Shown piece after piece: positions 1 to 6,354 of a stretch of 6,472 bases of DNA. Made by a program: the position numbers and the translations under genes. Below the pieces are notes generated by a model. The model did no database searches and was not told where the DNA came from. It worked only from the letters and a program-made list of their open reading frames with translations. The stretch is from JBBRLA01 sp038231615 (GTDB lineage: Bacteria > Myxococcota_A > Polyangia > Palsa-1104 > JAEUJZ01): the NCBI GenBank assembly GCA_038231615.1, contig JBBRLA010000510.1, positions 1 to 6,472 of the forward strand, read 5' to 3'. The stretch's first letter is position 1. Every line of letters starts with the position of its first letter.

Positions 1-341
1 TCTTGACCAGCCTGCGTACCGGACGGCTTAAGCCAGCGCAGGTGCTGCTGGTGGTGCGCAACCACTGGGGCATCGAAAATGACTGCTTCTGGTCCCTGGA
101 TGCGCAGTTTGGCGAAGACAAGCACCCCTGGGTGACCACGGGGCACGCGCTGCTGGTGCTGGGGCTTTTGCGGCTGATGGCTTACAACGTGCTTCAGTGG
201 GCCCGCAAGCGCCACCTGCGGCTGTGTGCGGGGCCCAGACGTTTGACCGATCCACCGTCGTGGCAGCAGCTGTTTCGGTGGGTTCAGCAGGCGCTACGCC
301 TCCCGCTGGACCCGCCCAAAGGTCCTAAGCCCGCTGATTGA
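1..341 (+). CDS. DDE transposase, ISAs1/IS4-like, C-terminal part (5' end outside window)
   Basis: This is the last ~112 residues of a cut-and-paste transposase. The reading frame is open at the window's first base, so the start lies upstream; the in-frame TTG at 3 is not a credible start. The recognisable block is RNHWGIEN followed by FWSLDAQFGED (about residues 19-37 counted from base 3). It matches the HW-x-IEN...W-x-LD-x-x-F-x-ED signature around the last catalytic acidic residue of ISAs1/IS4-type DDE transposases, and the glutamate of IEN (75-77) is the likely catalytic one. A hydrophobic, arginine-rich helix (LLVLGLLRLMAYNVLQWARKR) and a proline-rich tail follow, ending at TGA 339-341. 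Tail length after IEN is normal for the family, so this end looks intact. The catalytic aspartates are off-window, so activity cannot be judged. It marks the upstream edge of the island as mobile DNA. The exact IS family is less certain than the DDE assignment. Confidence 0.8.
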   Translation, partial: LTSLRTGRLKPAQVLLVVRNHWGIENDCFWSLDAQFGEDKHPWVTTGHALLVLGLLRLMAYNVLQWARKRHLRLCAGPRRLTDPPSWQQLFRWVQQALRLPLDPPKGPKPAD

Positions 342-469
342 GGACCGGGCTCGGAGATTCCGGCGGGGGACAGCCGGACGGGGAAGTCGGCCGGGGGATG
401 TGGGCCGAGGGGCAAGGACAGGACAGACAACCATCTTCAGGTAGGAGTGACAGCAGGCAGGGCGACAGA

Positions 470-487
470 GCCGCCCAGGCCGGCGGC
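470..487. repeat. Perfect 6-bp GC inverted repeat (possible stem-loop)
   Basis: Arms GCCGCC (470-475) and GGCGGC (482-487) flank the 6-base loop CAGGCC. It could be the stem of a weak terminator after the transposase or part of an element end. No U-tract follows and short GC palindromes are common at this base composition, so its function is unproven. Confidence 0.3.
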
Positions 488-594
488 GCGCGCGGAAGGG
501 CCATCGCCTCGCCCCGCCGACCGCCCTGGGTGGGGTAGCAGCCGCAAAACAGGCCCTCCGCGGCGACCCACACTTCTCATCTCGCGATAACCGA

Positions 595-610
595 TCAAAC
601 CTGACCCCCA
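595..610. repeat. Possible relic of a dispersed CAAG/AACCTGACCCC-type repeat
   Basis: TCAAACCTGACCCCCA resembles the short repeated strings (CAAGACCTGACCCC and variants) I recall next to REP-associated Y1 transposase genes and other repeats in many proteobacterial genomes. Only one copy is visible and no Y1 transposase is in the window. The call rests on recollection of the motif, not on repetition within this sequence. Confidence 0.25.
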
Positions 611-621
611 CCCGTCGCTCC

Positions 622-650
622 TTGACGGCCCCCTGTGAGGGCCCTACCAT
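622..650 (+). promoter_or_regulatory. Sigma70-type promoter for the ATPase-TOPRIM-methylase operon
   Basis: A -35 box TTGACG (622-627, 5 of 6 consensus) and a -10 box TACCAT (645-650, 4 of 6, with the key TA and final T) are separated by the optimal 17 bases. Transcription should start near 656-658, two to four bases before the GTG at 660. No Shine-Dalgarno sequence sits at a usable distance from that GTG, since the nearest GAGG (637-640) is 19 bases away. Together this suggests a leaderless or nearly leaderless mRNA. Centred in the spacer is the small inverted repeat CCCT-GTG-AGGG (631-641), a possible operator half-site pair, though weak. Confidence 0.5.
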
Positions 651-659
651 GACGCCACC

Positions 660-1793
660 GTGCTGACCCGGATCCGAATTGGAAACTATCGCTGCCTTGT
701 CGGCTTCGATTGGAAGCCGGCAGCGTTCAACTTGATCCTGGGCCCCAACGGGGCGGGGAAGTCGTCGCTGCTCGACGTGCTACACGCAATCTACCGGCTG
801 GCGAGCGGATGGGCGACAGTGGACGACCTGTTCCCGGTCGAATACCGGAATCGGGACGAGCCGCAGCGTCCACAGACATTCCTGCTGGAAGCAACGGTCG
901 ATGGTGTCGCGTACTCCTATTCGCTTGAGATCCAGCATGAACGTCGCGGGCGCCCGCGGATTGCAAGGGAAGAGATCCGGCGCGTAGGCCAGCCCCTCTA
1001 CCGATTTGACGGGGAGCGTGCAGAGCTGCTCGCCCCGGGAGAGGACGCAGGCGCCACCTTTCCGTTCGACGGGCGGCGCTCCCCGCTCGCCACCTTGCCG
1101 ACCGTGGCCCCCTTGGCGCCCCTGGCGCCCTTCCTCGAGTGGCTGCGGCGGCTGTGGGTCGTCCGGCCCGTGCCCCAGCTCATGCGGGCAGAGACCAAGA
1201 GCAGCACGCCGTGGCTCCAGCCGGACCTGTCCAATTTCGCTGCCTGGTTCCGCGATCTGCTGGAAGAGGATCCCAGGATTGCGGCGCTGATCGCCAAGAG
1301 CCTGCGCGCCGTGCTGCCCGGGTTCGTCGGCTATGCCTTCTCCCGCGAGACCTCTCGCACCAAGACCCTGCGCTTTGATTTCAAGAGCCGGCGCCGTGGG
1401 GTACAAGTACCACGCTTGCCCCAGGGCCCACCCGGGTTCGCCCTGGATGAGCTATCCGACGGCCAGCGCATGCTGGTCGCGCACTACACGCTGCTGCACT
1501 ACGTCGTGGGAACCGGCCGCACGCTGGGCATCGACGAGCCCGATAACTTCGTGGCGCTGAATGAAATCCAGCCGTGGATGGACGAACTCCGCGACGTGGC
1601 CGGACAGAAGGGCGGCCAGGTATTCCTGGTGTCCCATCACCCGCGGCTGATCGATCTATATGCCATCAAGTACGGGCACTGGTTCGGGCGCAAGGGCACC
1701 GGACCGGTCAGGGTGCGGCCCATCGCGATCCAGCCAGGCGACGAGGGTATCCCTGTGTCCGACCTGGTGGCGCGGGGATGGATCGTTGGCTAA
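660..1793 (+). CDS. ABC-type AAA ATPase (AAA15/AAA21, OLD/RecF-like), putative defence ATPase
   Basis: A 377-residue cytoplasmic ATPase with the ABC head fold used by OLD, RecF, AriA and RloA-type proteins. It opens with the usual first strand (LTRIRIGNYRCL) and Walker A GPNGAGKS at residues 28-35. An ABC-signature-like LSDGQR lies at 265-270, Walker B TLGIDEP at 288-294 with E293 as probable catalytic base, and an H-loop-like SHHP at 325-328. All ATP-binding elements therefore look intact. The middle (about 60-255) is the variable insert. It is short and shows no long coiled coil, so this is a compact member, shorter than fused OLD proteins, which carry TOPRIM on the same chain. The GTG start is well fixed: an in-frame TGA lies at 636-638 and no other ATG, GTG or TTG intervenes. 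The stop (1791-1793) overlaps the next gene by 8 bases, arguing for translational coupling with the TOPRIM partner. Likely role is a nucleotide-driven sensor or scaffold controlling that partner. The family call is firm; the defence role is inference from context. Confidence 0.9.
   Translation: MLTRIRIGNYRCLVGFDWKPAAFNLILGPNGAGKSSLLDVLHAIYRLASGWATVDDLFPVEYRNRDEPQRPQTFLLEATVDGVAYSYSLEIQHERRGRPRIAREEIRRVGQPLYRFDGERAELLAPGEDAGATFPFDGRRSPLATLPTVAPLAPLAPFLEWLRRLWVVRPVPQLMRAETKSSTPWLQPDLSNFAAWFRDLLEEDPRIAALIAKSLRAVLPGFVGYAFSRETSRTKTLRFDFKSRRRGVQVPRLPQGPPGFALDELSDGQRMLVAHYTLLHYVVGTGRTLGIDEPDNFVALNEIQPWMDELRDVAGQKGGQVFLVSHHPRLIDLYAIKYGHWFGRKGTGPVRVRPIAIQPGDEGIPVSDLVARGWIVG
1774..1778 (+). promoter_or_regulatory. 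Ribosome binding site for the TOPRIM gene
   Basis: GGGGA lies seven bases before the TTG at 1786, inside the 3' end of the ATPase gene. It is the reason for choosing TTG 1786 over the longer in-frame ATG at 1660, whose extra N-terminal residues are an out-of-frame translation of the ATPase C-terminus and look like no protein. Confidence 0.5.
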
Positions 1794-2358
1794 AAGGACG
1801 GTCAAGGTCATCGTCCTCTGCGAGGGCATCGAGGACTATGACTTCGCCCGGCGGGCGTTGATCCGCCTCGGGTGGAACCGCCGCCTGTTCGAGCCGCGTA
1901 TCTGCCCTCCGGCCACCAATGGAAAGCAGTTCGTGACCGAGCGATATCCCGCCGAATTGAAGGCACAGCGCGCGCGCCAGGGGGTCAAGCTGCTGGTGTG
2001 CACCGATGCGGACGAGTATTCGGTGAGCGAGCGGGCCCGACAGCTTGCGATCGCTCTGCGCACGGCCAGCGAGCTCCCGCGCAAGCCAGCCGAGAGCATC
2101 GCTCACTGGATTCCGCGCTGGCACATGGAGACCTGGGTCTACCTCTATACTCACGGTCCGGTCGATGAGGACTACAAAGAGTACAAAAAAGAGGTGAGCG
2201 AGGCAGACCATTTGAGCGCGGCGATTCGCTTCGGCGGCGACCTGAAGCGCAAGTCGATCGAGCCGCTCCAGTGCCCTTCGCTAAAACGAGCGCTGGGTGA
2301 AACCGATTGCATCCGAGGCCCCAGCTCGGGGGGTGGGCCCCGGGAGCGCCGCACCTGA
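1786..2358 (+). CDS. TOPRIM-like protein, putative nuclease partner of the ATPase (OLD/RloB/DUF4276-like)
   Basis: A 190-residue protein read from TTG 1786. It begins with a basic strand and VKVIVLCEGIED, where E13 sits in the C/V-E-G motif that opens TOPRIM domains. A second strand LLVCTDADEY carries the D74-x-D76 pair, and WHMETWVYLY (E115) matches the E-x-W helix seen after the DxD in RloB/DUF4276-type TOPRIM proteins. These acidic residues would bind the metal ions used for nucleic-acid cleavage. No signal peptide or membrane segment is present. The last ~20 residues (GPSSGGGPRERR) are low-complexity and probably disordered. The gene overlaps the ATPase by 8 bases. Such an ATPase-TOPRIM pairing is known from PARIS (AriA-AriB) and RloA-RloB, and in fused form from OLD nucleases. 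I cannot assign it to one of those families from sequence alone. TOPRIM is likely and nuclease activity is inference. It shares reading frame with the following methylase gene, separated only by TGA plus three codons. Confidence 0.8.
   Translation: MAKRTVKVIVLCEGIEDYDFARRALIRLGWNRRLFEPRICPPATNGKQFVTERYPAELKAQRARQGVKLLVCTDADEYSVSERARQLAIALRTASELPRKPAESIAHWIPRWHMETWVYLYTHGPVDEDYKEYKKEVSEADHLSAAIRFGGDLKRKSIEPLQCPSLKRALGETDCIRGPSSGGGPRERRT
2313..2329 (+). other. GC-rich stem-loop near the end of the TOPRIM gene
   Basis: CCGAG (2313-2317) pairs with CTCGG (2325-2329) around a 7-base loop, about 40 bases before the methylase ATG, in a G/C-run region. An alternative stem CCCC (2319-2322)/GGGG (2328-2331) competes with it. 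It could tune translation of the methylase, but such stems arise easily in this base composition. Confidence 0.25.
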
Positions 2359-2367
2359 GACAATCGC

Positions 2368-5300
2368 ATGGAAGCCAATCACAGAAAAGCGCTCCGGGCC
2401 CTGGTGCTGCGGCTGCGGCACCTGCTCGAAGGATTTTTTGACGAGAAGGGGGACTGGCAGGCGGGGGACCTGGAAGAGCGCCTGAAGGAGCTGGGCGTCC
2501 GCCGGGACCGGCCGGCCCTGCCGGTAGACGAGCTTTCGCACCTGTCGCCCGCCGATCGGGCCGCTCGCAAGACCGTCGATGCCTACCTGGTGCTGCGGCA
2601 CAAGGCCGGTCTCGACCAGGACGGCGCGGTCGCCGAATACGTCCGCGAGACGGCCTACACCTGGGCCAACCGCTTGCTGGCGCTGCGCTGCATGGAGGCG
2701 CGGGAGCTGATCGACCCGGCGATCCTGCAACAGGACGTCTACGGCGGGCGTTCGATGCAACACAACCGCCTGGCGCAGCGCGACCCGGCGGCCTGCCTGG
2801 GCGAGGATGACGGGCTCTTCGTCCTGTTCGGGGAGGTCTTCGCCGAGCTGGCGCGCAAGCTGCCCCTGCTCTTCGACCCCAAGGCCCCCGGGGTGGCGCT
2901 GCGCCCCTCTGTGGCGGCGCTGCGGCGCTGCCTGGCCCTGCTCTCCGGGCGGGAGACCGTGGGCACGGCCGGGCCGGCGGGCGGCGAGGTATTCCGTGCC
3001 CCCGACGCCCTGGGGTGGGCCTACCAGTACTGGAACACCGAGGAGAAGGATCGGGTCTTCGCGCGGGTGCGGACCGAGAAGAAGGACAAGGAGAAGAAAA
3101 AGATCAGCGGGGCCGACATCATCCCTGCCACGCAGCTTTACACCGAGCCCTACATGGTGAAGTTCCTGGTACAAAACTCCCTCGGCGCGCTCTGGCTGGG
3201 GATGCGGCCGGACACGAAGCTGGCGGTGGGGTGGGCGTACTTCGTGCGGGACGCGGATCGTGCCCCGGTGGCGAAGAAGCAGGTGCGGGACCTCCGCTTC
3301 CTGGATCCCGCCTGCGGCTCCGGGCATTTTCTGCTGGAAGCGTTCGATCTGTTTTATGGGATGTATCAGGAAGAGGGCCTGGTGAAGGGGGAGGAGGCCG
3401 TCTGTCGGTCGATTTTGGAGAACAACCTCTTCGGCATCGACATCGACGAGCGGGCGGTGCAGATCGCCGAGGCGGCGCTGTGGATGAAGGCGGCGGAGCG
3501 GACCTTCGATTTCCCCGGCGCGCGCACCCACCTGGTGGCGACCAACATCCGGCTGCCCAGGGGCAAGGATCACCTGGAAACGTTCCTGGCCGGCCACCCC
3601 GAGGACCGGGCAATCGAGCCAGCCCTCAAAGAAGTGTTCGAGGGTCTAGCGCACGCGGACGAGCTGGGGTCGCTCTTGCAGGTCGAGAGGCCGGTGGAAC
3701 GGGCCCTGGCGGAGATCAAGGAGAAGCGGGACAAGGAGCTGGAGAAGACGCTGGGGGGGCCGCAAAAGGAGTGGGACTTCACCCGGCCCGCGCAGCCGAT
3801 GCTGGGGGCGGAGGACTACGAGGCGTGGAAGAGGAAGACGCTGAAGGCCCTGCATGATCATTTTCAAAAGGAGGCGGTGTCCGCGGACCTGGGGCAGGCG
3901 TTCTTCAGCAGGTCGGCGGACCGGGGCCTCTCGCTTTTCGAGCTGCTAGCGGGACGATATGACGTGGTGGCGGCCAACCCGCCCTACATGGGCAGCAAGA
4001 ACATGGGGAAGGTGGTGCGGGGGTACGTCGAGACGCACTACGAACCGGGCAAGCGCGACTTGTACGCGGCGTTCATCCTGCGCTGCCTTGAGCTGTGCGC
4101 GCCAGGGGGACGGGTGGCGATGGTGACGCAGCTGGCGTGGCTTTTTCTCCGATCCTATGGATCCCTGCGCTCAATGGAGATCACGACTGGATCTGCGGGA
4201 GGACTCCTTCGTCAGACCACGTTGAGTACGCTGGTGCACTTGGGGCGCTATGCCTTCTCGGAAATCGGCAATGCAGTCGTGGCCCCTGTTCTATTTGTGC
4301 TGCGCCGCCATCTTCCTGACGAGAGCGCCAGATCGTGGGCATGCCGCCTGAATGCACCTCGTCCATCCGAGCAGCAAGACTCCCTTTTGAGGCAAGCAGT
4401 TCGAGGAGACGCCCCGGGAATGGTGTTTCGTCCCTTGCAGTCCAGGTTCCTGACCATTCCACAAGCTCCGATTTGTTACTGGTTACGGGAACGTTTTTTC
4501 GATTTGCTGGCTGGTCCCAAGCTTGGAGATGTGGCTGAAATCCGCCAGGGCATGGCCACGGCGGATGACGGCCGCTTCGTCCGTTTTAGCTGGGAAGCGG
4601 GTGACTCGACGCGCTGGGTCCCCTTCGAGAAGGGGGGCGGCTACGGCAAGTGGTTTGGACACCAGTGGTGGGTTGTCGATTGGGAATTGGATGGCGTGCG
4701 CATCAGAGCAACCCCCGGTCCACGCGTACAGAATCAGCAGTTCTTCTTTCGCACCGGCTGGACCTACAGTCGTATGGCCCGTGGCTCGATGGGATTGCGG
4801 ATTCTGGATACTCCAGGTGCCTTTTCCGACAAGGGTCCGGGGGTGTACTGGCATAGCCACCCCTATCCAGCCTCGCTCAATACCCACACCTTCAGTTTCC
4901 TGACGCGCGCAAATTCTCCCAGCTTGGCGTTCGAGGTGGATACGGTGCTGCGTGCTCCGCAACCCACCACCGAGCCTGACGGCCTCGCGGCGGTCTGCGT
5001 TGATCTAAAGCGCCATCTTTTCGCCACGGACCCCACCGAACGTGCCTTTACTGGCCCCAGCGACAAAACGCAGTTGGTCGCCGCCATCCTCCATTCCCTA
5101 GAGGGCTGGCTGGAGCGCCTGAGCATGGACGCCTACCAGCTCGATGCAGCCGATGTCCAGGCAGTCCTTGACGAGACAGGCACCCCCGCCGGGTGGTTTC
5201 CACTGCTCGCCGGCCACGATGCCCAGCCCACGCTCCCCGAAGGGCTGTCCCCACTGCCCGAGGGCCTGGCCGACTACCTGAGCTATCTACCTCGTCTGGA

Positions 5301-6354
5301 TACCACCGTCGCCACAGATCTCCGCCTCCGCGCCCTCTACGAAGCCGGACCCGGTGGTGAGGTCAAAAGCGAAGCAGAAATCGAGGCAGGTGACGAAGAG
5401 GAAGAAGAAACCGCCATCGGCGCCCGCATCCCCATCCCCACCGAGACCTTCCTGGAAGAGCTGTCGCAGAAGCTCGAACTTCACCCCATTTCGGTCTACT
5501 GGCTCCTCAAGAAGGGCATCGAAAACGACGGCTGGCGCTGCCTGCCGGAAGAGCGGCGCCTGCTCGCCGATCGCCTGACCGTCACCATCCTGCGCCTCCT
5601 CGGCCACCGCTGGCCCCGGCAGATCGAGGCCGGCGAGCCCGTGCCCGAGTGGGCCGATCAGGACGGCATCGTCCCCCTGACCGAAGGCACCCGCGAGGCC
5701 ACCTTGCTCCAACGCGTGCGCGAGCGCCTCGCCGCCGAGCTGCCCGGCGACGGACTGGCGAAGCTGGAGCGGGACTTCCCCGCCGTCATGGGCAAGCCCC
5801 TGGCGCAGTGGATCGAGACCGACTTCTTCGCCCACCACGCCAGCCAGTTCAAGCGCCGCCCCATCGCCTGGCAGATCCAGAGCGGGCGTTTTGCCAAGAA
5901 AGGCAAACCCGCCTTCGTCTGCCTGGTCTACTACCACGCCCTCGACAACGACCTGCTCCCCAAGATCCGCAGCCAGTACGTCGGCCCCCTGCGCGAGGCC
6001 CTTCTGACCGAGCAGCGGGGCATCGAGGCGGTCCCCAAGGACGCGCGCAGCCCCCGGCAGAACGCGCGCCGCATCGAGCTGGAAACCCAGATCCAGCAAC
6101 TCATCCACTTCGACGCCGCCCTGGCCGGGATCATCGATGCCGGCTTTGCCAGCCCCGGCCTCGACTCGCACGCGGTCGGCGATTGCATGCAGAGCCTGAC
6201 CCGCGGCCTGCTGACGAAGTGGAGCGAGACCCTCGCCGCCGCCCCCCTGTCCGGCTGGCGGCCCGTGCTGGAGAAGATCGCATCGCTCTTGCAGACCGAG
6301 CTGGAGGCGCATCTGAAAAACGCCGGTAGCCTGACCATCGCCGAAAAGCGGTAG
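2368..6354 (+). CDS. pglX: PglX-like (BREX/Eco57I-class) N6-adenine-specific DNA methyltransferase
   Basis: A 1328-residue enzyme that should transfer a methyl group from S-adenosylmethionine to adenine N6 in a specific DNA site. The N-terminal helical part carries PglX-type blocks: YTWANRLLALRCME (97-110), LGWAYQYW (215-222) and PATQLYTEPYMVKFLVQNSLG (253-273). Motif I is LDPACGSGHF (312-321), the acidic SAM loop GIDID is at 356-360, and the catalytic motif IV is NPPYMGS (537-543). A lysine/glutamate-rich segment lies around 415-500. The presumed target-recognition part runs from about 590 to 870 and includes VAEIRQGMATADDGRF (722-737). An acidic linker lies at 1002-1014, and a C-terminal domain carries KRRPIAW (1162-1168) and LVYYH, like the RPIYW...YxHR region of PglX. 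No PD-(D/E)xK nuclease motif is seen at either end, so it is probably a methylase only, not a type IIG enzyme. It starts 9 bases after the TOPRIM stop with only a weak GAGA (2357-2360), suggesting coupling. DISARM DrmMI is a related alternative. Methylase class is firm; the BREX label is provisional because no BREX partner is visible. Confidence 0.9.
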   Translation: MEANHRKALRALVLRLRHLLEGFFDEKGDWQAGDLEERLKELGVRRDRPALPVDELSHLSPADRAARKTVDAYLVLRHKAGLDQDGAVAEYVRETAYTWANRLLALRCMEARELIDPAILQQDVYGGRSMQHNRLAQRDPAACLGEDDGLFVLFGEVFAELARKLPLLFDPKAPGVALRPSVAALRRCLALLSGRETVGTAGPAGGEVFRAPDALGWAYQYWNTEEKDRVFARVRTEKKDKEKKKISGADIIPATQLYTEPYMVKFLVQNSLGALWLGMRPDTKLAVGWAYFVRDADRAPVAKKQVRDLRFLDPACGSGHFLLEAFDLFYGMYQEEGLVKGEEAVCRSILENNLFGIDIDERAVQIAEAALWMKAAERTFDFPGARTHLVATNIRLPRGKDHLETFLAGHPEDRAIEPALKEVFEGLAHADELGSLLQVERPVERALAEIKEKRDKELEKTLGGPQKEWDFTRPAQPMLGAEDYEAWKRKTLKALHDHFQKEAVSADLGQAFFSRSADRGLSLFELLAGRYDVVAANPPYMGSKNMGKVVRGYVETHYEPGKRDLYAAFILRCLELCAPGGRVAMVTQLAWLFLRSYGSLRSMEITTGSAGGLLRQTTLSTLVHLGRYAFSEIGNAVVAPVLFVLRRHLPDESARSWACRLNAPRPSEQQDSLLRQAVRGDAPGMVFRPLQSRFLTIPQAPICYWLRERFFDLLAGPKLGDVAEIRQGMATADDGRFVRFSWEAGDSTRWVPFEKGGGYGKWFGHQWWVVDWELDGVRIRATPGPRVQNQQFFFRTGWTYSRMARGSMGLRILDTPGAFSDKGPGVYWHSHPYPASLNTHTFSFLTRANSPSLAFEVDTVLRAPQPTTEPDGLAAVCVDLKRHLFATDPTERAFTGPSDKTQLVAAILHSLEGWLERLSMDAYQLDAADVQAVLDETGTPAGWFPLLAGHDAQPTLPEGLSPLPEGLADYLSYLPRLDTTVATDLRLRALYEAGPGGEVKSEAEIEAGDEEEEETAIGARIPIPTETFLEELSQKLELHPISVYWLLKKGIENDGWRCLPEERRLLADRLTVTILRLLGHRWPRQIEAGEPVPEWADQDGIVPLTEGTREATLLQRVRERLAAELPGDGLAKLERDFPAVMGKPLAQWIETDFFAHHASQFKRRPIAWQIQSGRFAKKGKPAFVCLVYYHALDNDLLPKIRSQYVGPLREALLTEQRGIEAVPKDARSPRQNARRIELETQIQQLIHFDAALAGIIDAGFASPGLDSHAVGDCMQSLTRGLLTKWSETLAAAPLSGWRPVLEKIASLLQTELEAHLKNAGSLTIAEKR
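4141..4980 (+). other. Target-recognition segment of the methylase with atypical composition
   Basis: Within the methylase gene, directly after the conserved GGRVAMVTQLAWLFLRS block, composition changes. A hand count gives about 58-59% GC over 4141-4920, against about 66% over 3901-4140 and about 68% on sampled lines in 5461-5760. AT-ending and TTT/GAT/CGT-type codons become frequent, while the frame stays open. This matches the position of the target-recognition region in PglX/Eco57I-class enzymes, between motif IV and the C-terminal domain. The simplest reading is DNA acquired by recombination with a methylase of different specificity. The boundaries are approximate. Confidence 0.5.

Larger units (their letters stand above)
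342..621. other. Intergenic stretch between transposase and operon
   Basis: About 280 bases with no gene I can support. Short open frames on both strands have arginine/glycine/proline-rich translations typical of random GC-rich DNA and no recognisable domain. If the transposase belongs to a complete element, the right end of the insertion sequence should lie here, but no terminal inverted repeat can be proven without the left end. Visible structure is a GC-rich perfect 6-bp inverted repeat at 470-475/482-487 with a 6-base loop and no T-run, so it is not a convincing terminator. There is also a TCAAACCTGACCCCCA string at 595-610, discussed as a possible repeat relic. Confidence 0.6.

Noticed and set aside
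338..538. Short plus-strand open frame after the transposase
   Set aside because: Random-looking G/R/Q-rich translation with no ribosome binding site or family match.
649..666. ATG at 649 as a start codon upstream of the ATPase
   Set aside because: It is in a different frame and reaches a stop after five codons, so it cannot start the ATPase; it also overlaps the -10 box.
1102..1130. Short direct repeat giving APLAPLAP in the ATPase
   Set aside because: Only about two imperfect 9-base units; it reads as an ordinary proline-rich loop in the variable insert.
2281..3597. Long reverse-strand open frame of about 438 codons opposite the TOPRIM end and methylase N-terminus
   Set aside because: It is a shadow of the GC-rich methylase gene: the translation is rich in R/G/P/Q/H, has no recognisable domain, and lies opposite well-conserved methylase motifs.
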